The notes under the pieces are model-generated. The model had not been told where the DNA came from. It searched no databases and was given only the letters and a program-made list of their open reading frames with translations. The translations under genes and the position numbers were made by a program. From Amycolatopsis antarctica (GTDB lineage: Bacteria; Actinomycetota; Actinomycetes; Mycobacteriales; Pseudonocardiaceae): 64,000 bases of DNA. This document shows, in pieces, positions 33,656-42,400 of this stretch (position 1 is its first letter; each line of letters begins with the position of its first letter). The stretch covers positions 1-64,000 of the forward strand of contig NZ_NKYE01000011.1 of the NCBI RefSeq assembly GCF_002262875.1, read 5' to 3'.

Positions 33656-34582
33656 ATGATCCGACCGACAGAGTCCCCGGCGCGTCTCCGCCGGGCCGCG
33701 GCCACGGCGCTGACCTGCCTCCTGCTGCCGGGGTGCGCCGCCCCCACCGCACCCGGAGCGGAAGGCCCCGCCGCTGCACCGCCGACCTCCGCGGCCGCCA
33801 CCCCGGACGTCTTCGGAGGCCTTGAACGGGAGTTCGACGCCCGGCTGGGCGTGTACGCGGTGGACACCGGCACCGGTCGCGAACTCGCCTTCCACGCCGA
33901 CGACAGATTCGCCTTCGCCTCCACCGTCAAGGCTCTCGCCGCCGGAGTCACGCTCCAGCGGAACACGCTCGGCGAACTGGAGGAGCGGGTGCGCTTCGGC
34001 CCCGGGGACCTGGTGCCGCACTCGCCGGTCAGCGAGCGGCACGTGGACACCGGGATGACCCTGCGGGAGGCGATGGACGCGGCCCTGCGGTACAGCGACA
34101 ACACCGCGCTGAACCTGCTCCTGCCGGAGATCGGCGGGCCGGACGGACTCACCGCGGCCCTGCGCGGCATCGGCGATGCGACGAGCCGGTCCGACCGGAC
34201 GGAAACCGAACTCAACGAGACCGCACCGGGCGATCCGCGGGACACCAGCACCCCACGCGCACTGGCGGGCAGTCTGCGCGCGTTCGCCCTCGGCGACACC
34301 CTGCCGGAGGACAAGCGAGCGGTGCTCACCGAGTTGCTGCGGACCAACACGACCGGCGAGACGCTCATCGCTGCCGGTGCGCCGGACGGCTGGGTGGTCG
34401 GCGACAAATCCGGGGCAGCCGATCACGGGACCCGCAACGACATCGCCGTGCTCTGGCCACCGGACCGCGCGCCGGTGGTAATGGCCGTCATGTCCGACCG
34501 GCGGGCCGAGGACGCGGAGTACGAGGACGCGCTCGTCGCCCGCGCCGCGACCGCCGCGCTCACCGCGCTGGCCCCGGGCTGA
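33656..34582 (+). CDS. blaL: Class A beta-lactamase (lipoprotein)
   Basis: A 308-residue precursor. A lipobox-like signal ends '[17 protein letters not shown]' with Cys at about residue 27. All catalytic elements are present: SxxK in '[13 protein letters not shown]' (S-T-V-K), '[12 protein letters not shown]' (SDN), the Glu-x-x-x-Asn region '[13 protein letters not shown]', and '[16 protein letters not shown]' (KSG). It should hydrolyse penicillins and perhaps cephalosporins at the cell surface. It is divergent from the LysR regulator. The Streptomyces cacaoi BlaL locus has the same layout, and the symbol follows that. Confidence 0.93.
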   Translation: MIRPTESPARLRRAAATALTCLLLPGCAAPTAPGAEGPAAAPPTSAAATPDVFGGLEREFDARLGVYAVDTGTGRELAFHADDRFAFASTVKALAAGVTLQRNTLGELEERVRFGPGDLVPHSPVSERHVDTGMTLREAMDAALRYSDNTALNLLLPEIGGPDGLTAALRGIGDATSRSDRTETELNETAPGDPRDTSTPRALAGSLRAFALGDTLPEDKRAVLTELLRTNTTGETLIAAGAPDGWVVGDKSGAADHGTRNDIAVLWPPDRAPVVMAVMSDRRAEDAEYEDALVARAATAALTALAPG

Positions 34583-34671
34583 ATCCGGCGTGACTCCGAG
34601 GGCGAACCCCGCCGCCCCGAACATCCACATCGGACAGCAGGACGGCTCGGACGGCTGTCGTGGTGGCGCGT

Positions 34672-35817
34672 TCAGCCCGGTGGCCGCACGCCGGACAGCC
34701 GGTCCGCCCCGATCGCCGCCCCGATGCGGCGCAGCAGCGGCACCGGCTCGGCGATACACACGGCGAGATCCGGTTCCAGGTCGGTGAGGGTGTACACACC
34801 GAGAATCCCGGCCGCCGCCAGGGATTCCCGGGACAGGTCGCTGCGCCCGGCGACGGCGACGACCGGGACTCCGTGACTACGCGCCACGCGAGCGACCCCG
34901 GCCGGTCCCTTGCCACGCAGGGTCTGCTCGTCCAGGGCGCCCTCACCGGTGACCACCAGCGCCGCGCCGGGCACCAGCGTGTGGAAGCCGACGAGCTCCA
35001 GCACGGTGTCGATGCCCGGCCGGAAGTGTCCACCGAGAACCGAGAGCAGTGCGTATCCGGCGCCTCCGGCGGCCCCCGCACCGGGCCGGTGCGCGCCCTC
35101 GGTACCGAGCGCCGCGGTGACCCGGTCCGCCCACCGGGTGAGCGCGGCATCCAGCAACGCCACCTGCCAGGGCGTCGCGCCCTTCTGCGGTCCGTACACG
35201 GCGGCGGCGCCGTCCGCACCGTGCAGCGGGTTGTCGACGTCGCTCGCGACGGTGAGCGTCGCGTCCCGCAACCGGGGGTCCAGGCCGGCCAGGTCGACCC
35301 GGTCCAGGTCCGCGAGCGCCGCGCCACCGGGAGGCAGTTCGCCGCCCGCCGAATCGACCAGTCGCGCGCCGAGCGCCCTGAGCAGGCCGGAGCCGCCGTC
35401 GGTGCAGGCGCTGCCGCCGAGCCCGACCACCAGATCCCGGCATCCGGCGTCCAGCGCGTGCCGGATCACCTCGCCGGTCCCTGTGCTCCCGGCGGTGAGC
35501 GGGGCGGGCCGTCCGCCGGGCAAGCGGGCCAGGCCGGAGACGTCGGCCAGTTCGACGACGGCCCGGGTACCGAGCCGGGCGAAGGCCGTGTCGACCGGCT
35601 GCCCCGCGGGCCCGGTCGCCACCACCGGAACCCGGTGGTAACCGGCGGCGACGGCCGCGTCCAGCGTTCCCTCGCCACCGTCGGCGACGGGACATTCGGC
35701 GACGTCCAGGTCCTCGCGATGTTCGCGCAGGCCGTACGCCACGGCGGCCGCCACACCGGCCGCGGGCAGGGAACCTTTGAACTTGTCGGGCGCCACGAGC
35801 ACACGGGGCGGCGTCAT
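34672..35817 (-). CDS. glxK: Glycerate kinase
   Basis: A 381-residue glycerate kinase of the GlxK/GarK family, phosphorylating D-glycerate with ATP. Family marks: 'VLVAPDKFKGSLPAAGVAA' at the start, 'PVADGGEGTLDAAV', 'VGLGGSACTDGGSGLLRALG', 'YGPQKGATPWQVALLDAAL', and 'LVVTGEGALDEQTLRGKGP'. It is complete and of normal length. It is followed by the YeiH gene after 68 bases but in an order that gives no clear functional tie. Convergent with the beta-lactamase. Confidence 0.95.
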   Translation of the reverse strand: MTPPRVLVAPDKFKGSLPAAGVAAAVAYGLREHREDLDVAECPVADGGEGTLDAAVAAGYHRVPVVATGPAGQPVDTAFARLGTRAVVELADVSGLARLPGGRPAPLTAGSTGTGEVIRHALDAGCRDLVVGLGGSACTDGGSGLLRALGARLVDSAGGELPPGGAALADLDRVDLAGLDPRLRDATLTVASDVDNPLHGADGAAAVYGPQKGATPWQVALLDAALTRWADRVTAALGTEGAHRPGAGAAGGAGYALLSVLGGHFRPGIDTVLELVGFHTLVPGAALVVTGEGALDEQTLRGKGPAGVARVARSHGVPVVAVAGRSDLSRESLAAAGILGVYTLTDLEPDLAVCIAEPVPLLRRIGAAIGADRLSGVRPPG

Positions 35818-35884
35818 CCGTCAACTCCCTGCGGTACGCCGGTGCGGGTCCTTCGCACAGTACGTGCCCGCCCGTGCCCGAAGC

Positions 35885-36883
35885 TCAGCCGAACAGTGTC
35901 AGCGTGCCGAGGGAGACGCCGCCGACGAGCAGGGTGGACAACAGGCCGAGCAGCAGCGCCGGTCCCCCGGCGCGCACCAGCCTGCCGATCCGTACCGCGC
36001 AGCCGAGTCCGAACAGCGCACCGGCGAGCAGCAGGGTGCACAGGACCTTCGCCAGATCGAGCACCGCCGTAGGCAGGATCCCGGTGCTGCGGAGCGCGAC
36101 CATCGCCAGGAAACCCAGCACGAACAGCGGCACCAGCGGCGCCCGTCCGCTCTCCGCCGCGGACGTGCGGCGGCGTTCGTGAATGCTGACGGCCGCCACG
36201 ATCGGTGCGAGCAGCACGACCCTGCTGAGTTTGATCACCACGGCGATGGCGACCGCGGCCGCGCCGGCCGGGGTGGCCGCGGCGACGACCTGCGCGACCT
36301 CGTGCACGCCGAGTCCGGCCCAGCCGCCGACCCGCTCGTCGGTGAGGCCGGCCCAGCCGCCGATCAGCGGGACGGCGGCGATGGCCAGACCGCCGTAGAA
36401 GGTGACCAGCGCGACGGCGGTGGCGACGTCGGAATCCTCGCGTTCGACCACCCCTTCCATCGCGGCGATCGCGGAAGCCCCGCAGATGGAGAAACCGGTC
36501 GCGACGAGCAGCCCGAGACCGCGTGGCACACCGATCAGCCTGCCGAGCGCGACGGTGCCGAGGAAGCCGATCCCCACTGTGAGCAGCACTGCCAGCAGGA
36601 TTCCCGGCCCGATTTCCAGTACGGCGGGCACGGCCAGTTGCAGCCCCAGCAGGACCACGCCCACCCGCAGGAGCCGCTTGGTGACCGTGCCGATCGCCGT
36701 CCGCGCGGTCTCCGGCAACGCGGGCGAGGAACCGGCCGCGACACCGAGCAGCACGGCCGCGGTGAGCGCGCTGACCATCGGCACCACCGAGCCGACCAGG
36801 TAGGCGAGCGCGACCCCGGTACCGGTGATGGCTACCGCGGTGAACAGCGGGCGCACCCGCCGGGGATGCGCTGTGGTGTGCAT
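35885..36883 (-). CDS. YeiH/UPF0324-family membrane protein (putative sulfate or anion exporter)
   Basis: A 332-residue integral membrane protein with about ten helices, for example 'LLAVLLTVGIGFLGTVAL', 'GLGVHEVAQVVAAATPAGAA', and 'LVPLFVLGFLAMVALRSTG'. The 'ATGFSICGASAIAAMEGVV' segment is diagnostic for the YeiH/UPF0324 family, which has been linked to sulfate or sulfonate export under LysR control. There is an inverted repeat operator just upstream but no adjacent LysR gene. Substrate inferred from family only. Confidence 0.92.
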   Translation of the reverse strand: MHTTAHPRRVRPLFTAVAITGTGVALAYLVGSVVPMVSALTAAVLLGVAAGSSPALPETARTAIGTVTKRLLRVGVVLLGLQLAVPAVLEIGPGILLAVLLTVGIGFLGTVALGRLIGVPRGLGLLVATGFSICGASAIAAMEGVVEREDSDVATAVALVTFYGGLAIAAVPLIGGWAGLTDERVGGWAGLGVHEVAQVVAAATPAGAAAVAIAVVIKLSRVVLLAPIVAAVSIHERRRTSAAESGRAPLVPLFVLGFLAMVALRSTGILPTAVLDLAKVLCTLLLAGALFGLGCAVRIGRLVRAGGPALLLGLLSTLLVGGVSLGTLTLFG

Positions 36884-36939
36884 ACGGCGAGTCTGGTTCG
36901 GCCAGCCGGCCGCCGGTAGCCGGGAAACCGCGCGGTGGT

Positions 36940-36956
36940 CATAGCCTATGGCTATG
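36940..36956. promoter_or_regulatory. Candidate operator, CATAGCC-TAT-GGCTATG
   Basis: A perfect 7+7 inverted repeat with a 3-base spacer lies 56 bases upstream of the YeiH-family start. It has the ATA...TAT look of LysR-type sites, matching the regulators usually placed next to yeiH, though none is encoded here. Confidence 0.6.
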
Positions 36957-37003
36957 AGTCACTCCCGGGGGCGTTCCCGGAGATCGCCGCGGGCCGTGCG
37001 CCC

Positions 37004-37876
37004 TCAGGTCCAGGTGACGACCGTCCGGTCGTCGGTGAAGCCGATCAGGCAGGACACGTTGGTGCGATTGCCCTCGGTCGCGTCGACGGCGTGCACGTGG
37101 GCGCCGTTGAATACGTAGACATCACCCTGGCGGATGTCCAGGCGGATCTCGTCGAAACCGGCGAGAACGTCCGCCGGGTAACCGAATCCGGTGTCGCGCA
37201 GCCCCAGTTCGTCCCGGCTCGGGTCGTCAGGGCGGATGTTCCAGATCACCAGGCGCCCACCCTGCTCGTGCTCCACGCACATGTTCACCGCACACACCTC
37301 GTGCTCCAGCGTCCGCTGGATCTCGAACCCGGCCTGCCGCGGATCCTTGCACTGGGCGGCGTCGTCGTGCGGGGCGAGGGAGAACGCGCCCGCACCGGTC
37401 CAGGCCCGGATCAGCGCGGGGCCGGCCGAGGTGCCGTGCATCCGCGCGACCCGCAGGGTGGCACCGTGCCGGGCGAGCGCCGTGGACACACCGTCCCGGA
37501 AGGACGCCCAGGGCGAGTCGGGCACATCCAGCACGTTCTCGACGTCAACCCGCACCGCCTCGCTCTCCGCGAGGTAGGTCTCGACCGACTTGTTCCAGTG
37601 GTACGAGCCGACGTAGTGCGAGGGCTCGCCGGGACGGTGCCTCCGGGCGGGACTGGCCCAGAACCGATCGGTGATCGCCCGCTGCGCTTTCGCCGGGATC
37701 ACCCCGCGGAAGATCACGCCGAGTCTCCTGCCGCGAAGGACGTCCAGCACGAGTTCGGGATCGAACTCGGTCCGTTCCTCGAAGCGGAAGTACCCGGCGT
37801 CACCGCGGTACCCACTCAGTGGCTGCGTCTCCTGGCGCGTGCTGGCTTTCTGGTTCATGGTGCGAATCGTTCCCAT
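37004..37876 (-). CDS. Putative Fe(II)/2-oxoglutarate-type dioxygenase in NRPS operon
   Basis: A 290-residue protein. Residues near 160-170 give 'SLAPHDDAAQ', an HxD pair, and 'VFNGAHVHAVDATEGNRTN' near 255-270 gives the distal His and the Arg expected to hold 2-oxoglutarate. The fold thus looks like the 2OG-Fe(II) oxygenase superfamily, but it does not match a named family by eye. It follows the carbamoyltransferase by 18 bases in the NRPS operon, so it probably hydroxylates (or otherwise oxidises) an amino-acid precursor, a carrier-bound residue or the finished peptide. ATG 37876 is used; the first codon of the frame is TTG 37879. Confidence 0.75.
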   Translation of the reverse strand: MGTIRTMNQKASTRQETQPLSGYRGDAGYFRFEERTEFDPELVLDVLRGRRLGVIFRGVIPAKAQRAITDRFWASPARRHRPGEPSHYVGSYHWNKSVETYLAESEAVRVDVENVLDVPDSPWASFRDGVSTALARHGATLRVARMHGTSAGPALIRAWTGAGAFSLAPHDDAAQCKDPRQAGFEIQRTLEHEVCAVNMCVEHEQGGRLVIWNIRPDDPSRDELGLRDTGFGYPADVLAGFDEIRLDIRQGDVYVFNGAHVHAVDATEGNRTNVSCLIGFTDDRTVVTWT

Positions 37877-37894
37877 CAATCCGTCGGGCTGCGG

Positions 37895-39460
37895 TCACTG
37901 CCGCCGGGTCACGAAGGTGTCCTCGACGACGTAGCCGTCGAGACCGTGCTGCTCGCCGTACTCGATCAGGTCACTGGTCCGGTTGATGAAGCCGCGACCG
38001 GAGAAATTGAGGGAGGTGTTGCACAGCACGCTGAATCCGGTGCGGTCGCCGAAGGCGGTGAGCAGGGCGGCGAGGGCGGGGTTCTGTTCGCGGGTCACCG
38101 TCTGCACGCGGGCGGTACCGTCCACATGGGTCACCGCCGCCAGCTCGCCGGAGCGGACCTGGCTGAAGTACAGCATGTACGGATCCGGGATCGTCCCCTC
38201 GAACCAGCGGGCGGCCTCGGACTCCAGGCTGATCGGTGCGATGGGCCGGTATCCCTCTCGCTGCTTGATCGCGTTCAGCCGCCTGGTGGTCTCCTCGGTG
38301 AACGGTGCCGCCAGGATCGACCGGTTGCCCAGCGCGCGCGGACCCATCTCCCAGCGGCCGCGGGCCCAGCCGATGATGTTGCCCTCGGCCAGGAACGCGG
38401 CCACCTCCGCCGGATCCAGTGGCCGGCTGTGGAAGAACGCCGCGTCGAACACCGTGTCCTGGACGAAGCCGTCCCCCGCGTAGACATCCCAGGACACCTC
38501 GGCCGAACCGGTGTAGAACAGTTGCGCGTCGATCGCGGTTCCCAGCGCGGACCCGCTGTCGTTCGGGCACGGCGGCACGAACACCTCGGGGAACAGGCCG
38601 CACTCACGCCAGCGGCGGTTCCACTCGCAGTTGAGTCCGCAGCCGCCCGAGATGAGCAGTGGCAGGCCTTCGGTCAGCGTCTCCGCCGCGTAGTCGTGGA
38701 ACCGTTCGAAGATGGCGTCGGACATCCGCGCGGCCAGGTTCTTGTACTCCTGCGATTCCACCCCGATGTCGTGGAACGGCGACCAGCGCAGTTCGTCCTT
38801 GCCGAGGTTGAGAATGATGCCGTCCTGCTCCAGGACGAACTCGATCAGCTCGCGTTCCTGCCGGTTCGCCGGGCCCGGCTCGGCGAAACCGGTCAGCGCC
38901 ATCTGCTTGCCCGCGTCCTGCAGCCGGAGAAGTCCCTTGTTCGCGGGGAATCCCGGGTCCGCGAGCGCGAACAGGTAGGCGTACTTGTTGCCGGGGTCGG
39001 CCATCACCTGGCGCAGGTGGGTCACCTCACCGCGCTCGTCCACGCGGTAGAAGGAACCGATGTTGCCCTCCCAGACCAAGCAGTACCGCGCTTGCCCGGG
39101 CGGCAGCGGGGCCAGTCCGTGCGCGGTCATGATGTGCGAGCGCTCGTGACTGGAGGAGAACATCCGGACCGGACGGCCGAAGAAGGTTCCCGCGCGGTCG
39201 GTGACCGAGCCGGGCCCGACACCGAAGTAGCCGGTACGCGAGGGCGGTTCCACCGAGAAGGCGCCCTTCACCCAGCCGCCGACGGCGACCACGTCCGGCA
39301 GCCGGTCCAGTCGTTCGGCGGCGTTGGACAGCACCTCGGCGGTGAGCGTGTCGTAACGCGGGAAGGAGTCCTTCTCGGCCTCCATGGAGAACAGCAGCCT
39401 GCCGTCCTCGATCGCCACGACCGCGCCGTCGTGCCCCTCCTTGAATCCCAGGATCAGCAC
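37895..39460 (-). CDS. Carbamoyltransferase in NRPS operon (TobZ/NovN/NodU family)
   Basis: A 521-residue carbamoyltransferase that would use carbamoyl phosphate and ATP to place a carbamoyl group on a hydroxyl through a carbamoyl-adenylate. The N-terminal Kae1-like domain starts 'LILGFKEGHDGAVVAIEDG' and holds the metal-binding His pair in 'SSSHERSHIMTAHGLA'; 'LLISGGCGLNCEWNRR' and 'PPCPNDSGSALGTA' follow. The C-terminal domain carries 'ARGRWEMGPRALGNRSILA' and 'VLCNTSLNFSGRG'. GTG 39460 is the start: AAAGGGA lies seven bases upstream, and the ATGs nearby are in another frame that stops at once. It lies 13 bases downstream of the second NRPS. Acceptor unknown; Ser or Thr of the peptide or a hydroxylated residue are candidates. 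Confidence 0.9.
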   Translation of the reverse strand: MLILGFKEGHDGAVVAIEDGRLLFSMEAEKDSFPRYDTLTAEVLSNAAERLDRLPDVVAVGGWVKGAFSVEPPSRTGYFGVGPGSVTDRAGTFFGRPVRMFSSSHERSHIMTAHGLAPLPPGQARYCLVWEGNIGSFYRVDERGEVTHLRQVMADPGNKYAYLFALADPGFPANKGLLRLQDAGKQMALTGFAEPGPANRQERELIEFVLEQDGIILNLGKDELRWSPFHDIGVESQEYKNLAARMSDAIFERFHDYAAETLTEGLPLLISGGCGLNCEWNRRWRECGLFPEVFVPPCPNDSGSALGTAIDAQLFYTGSAEVSWDVYAGDGFVQDTVFDAAFFHSRPLDPAEVAAFLAEGNIIGWARGRWEMGPRALGNRSILAAPFTEETTRRLNAIKQREGYRPIAPISLESEAARWFEGTIPDPYMLYFSQVRSGELAAVTHVDGTARVQTVTREQNPALAALLTAFGDRTGFSVLCNTSLNFSGRGFINRTSDLIEYGEQHGLDGYVVEDTFVTRRQ

Positions 39461-39473
39461 GAAATCATCCCTT

Positions 39474-42400
39474 TCATGGTGTGCCGCCGTAGCGGGCCCG
39501 TGGATCGCCGAGTGTCGTGACCCCGCCCGTGTCCACCCGCCCGGCGCGCACGTCGGCCTCCGCGCGGGTGATGATCGCCTCGAGCGCGGTTCGCCAGTGC
39601 CCGGCGAGTACGCGCACTGCCTCACCGTCGAGTACTCCGTCCAGCCAGCCCCAGATCGCGGTCAGCTCGGAGTGCCCGGGATGGTCGGCGATGTACACAG
39701 TGGACTCCAGTACGTGCGAGACGCGCATCCCCGGATCCGTTCCGCCGCCCATGACCGTGGACATCTCCCCGGTGGGCGCCCAGTCCCCGGTGTCGTCGCC
39801 GACGGTGAACCGGCCGAGGTAGTTAAACTTCACCCGCGGCGGTTCGGCCGCCGCCAGCGTGCCGGCCGTGCCGGGGTTGAGATAGCGCAGCATCCCGTAC
39901 CCGAGCCCGCTGTCAGGCAGTGCGCGCAACTGGTCGCGGACCCGGCCGACGGCCGCGCCGAGGCCGGGTCCCGCGGCACGGACCTCGTCCCAGTCGAGCG
40001 CGCCCGGGTCGAACCAGGCCGGGAACACGTTCACCAACCAGCCCACCGTCGCCGAGCAGTCCACGCCCTCGGCGATCGCGTCGCGACCGTGGCCCTGCAG
40101 ATCCACCAGCAACCCGCTGCCACCCTCTCCGCGCCAGTGCGCGAAGGCCAGCGCCAGCGCCGTGTAGAGCGCGTCGTGGGCACCCGCCTTGAACGCGGTG
40201 GGCACGCTGCTCAGCAGTGACCGGACCCGATCGTCGCCGAGGCGCAGCACCAGTCCGTCACCGGCCGCCACGGTGTCCCGGTCCGGGTCCAGCGGGCGGC
40301 TGCCGAACGGTGGGTTCGGCCGCCGCACGATCTCCGTCCACAGTGGAAGTTCCTGTGTCCGGAGTGGACTGACGGCCTGTGCGGCGAGTTCCCGCGCCCA
40401 GCCGGCGAACGAGGTGGCCACGGGTGGCAGGGCAGGCGTCACACCGGTGTGGACCGCATCCCAGGCGGTGCCGAGTTCGCGCAGCAGCACCCGCCAGGAC
40501 ACCGCGTCCATCACCACATGGTGCGCCATCAGCAGCAGCCTGCCCGGACGGTCCGCGCCCGCGTCGAACCACACCGCCCGCACCATCACCCCGGCCCAGG
40601 GGTCGAGGCCGCGCTGCGCCGCGGCGAACTCCGCCTCCAGCAGTTCACCTGGCACCGGAACGTCGCCGGGAGCGACCGTGGTGTCCGCCGCGCGCACGTC
40701 CACCCGGCGCAGCAGGTCGGCGGCCCGGACGGAGCCCCGCGGGCCGACCTCCAGTGTCCAGTCCGCGCCGGTGTCCCCACCGCGGCGCAGCGCGGACCGC
40801 AGCACGCCGTGCCGGTCGAGCATCAGATCGAGGGCCGTGAGGAGTTCGTCCACGCGCATGCCCGCCGGGACACGGACGAGCATCGCGAGGTTGTACTCGT
40901 CGATGGGGCCGCCCAGCTCGGCCAGGCGCGCGATGATCGGCGTGGCCGGTATCGCCCCCTCCGCCGCGCCGGAATCCGCCGCGGGTCTCGACTCCCCCGG
41001 AATCTCCGCGGGCACCGGGCGCGCGACGGCGGCCAGCCCCCGGACGCTCTGCTGGGCGAGGACGTCGCGCGGCGTGATCGACAGACCCGCCGCCCACGCC
41101 CTGCTGACGAGCTGGATGGACACGATGCTGTCGCCGCCGAGATCGAAGAAGCTGTCCTCGACGCCGACCGAGGGCAGGCCGAGCACGTCGGCGACGGCAC
41201 GGGTGAGGGTGACCTCCGCCGGGGTCCGGGCGGCCCCGCCGGTGGTGACCGATCCGAAGTCGGGTGCGGGCAGCGCGTCACGGTCCAGCTTTCCGTTGAC
41301 CGTCAACGGAAGCCGCTCCAGCACCACCACCGCGGCCGGGACCATGTGCGCGGGCAGCGCCCGGCCCGCGTGCTCGCGCAGTGCGGCGGGCGACGGCGGC
41401 GCGGACGCCGTGGCGGGCACCACGTAACCGATCAGCCGCCGGACGCCCGCGCGGTCCTCCCGGACCACCACCTCGGCCCGGTCCACGGCGGGGTGCGCGG
41501 CGAGCGCGGCACCGACCTCGCCGGGCTCGATCCGGAAACCGCGGATCTTGACCTGGTCGTCGGCCCGGCCGCCGTATTCCAGGGTGCCGTCGCTGCGCCA
41601 CCGGGCCACGTCGCCACTGCGGTACATGCGGGTTCCGGCCGCGCCGAAGGGATCCGGGAGGAAGCGTCCCGCGGTCAGTGCCGGGCGGGCGAGGTATCCG
41701 CGGGCCAGTCCGGCACCCGCCACGTAGACCTCGCCGCGCACCCCGGGCGGGACCGGCCGCATCCGCTCGTCGAGCACGTACACCCGCAGGTCCGCGATCG
41801 CCTCGCCGATGGGACTGGCGGTCTCCTCGGCGCACATCCCGGCATCGAGCGTCTGCCGGGTGACGTGCACCGTGGTCTCGGTGATGCCGTACATGTTGAC
41901 CAGGACGGGCCCGTTCCCACCGTGGCGGGCGTACCACTCGCGCAATCGGGGCGGGTGCAGGCGCTCGCCGCCGAACACGACGTACCGCAGCGCGTCCTCG
42001 CCGGCTGGTGCCTCCGCCTCGGCACGGGCGAACTGGTCGAACGCCGAGGGGGTCTGGCTCAGTACGGTCACCCGCCGCTCGCGCACCAGCGCCGCGAACT
42101 CTGCCGGTGAGCGGGTGATCTCGCGGGGCACCACGACGAGCGTGCCGCCGTGCAGCAGCGCACCCCACATCTCCCACACCGAGAAGTCGAAGGCGTACGA
42201 GTGGAACATCGTCCACACGTCCGTGTCGCCGAACCCGAACAGCGGCGCGGTCGACTGGAACAGGCGGGTGACGTTCCGGTGCGTCACCACGACGCCCTTC
42301 GGTGTCCCGGTCGATCCGGAGGTGTAGATGACGTAGGCGGCGTTGCCCGGCACGGGCCCGCGAGGGCGCACGTTCGCGGGTACCGCCGCGGCGCGGCCGT

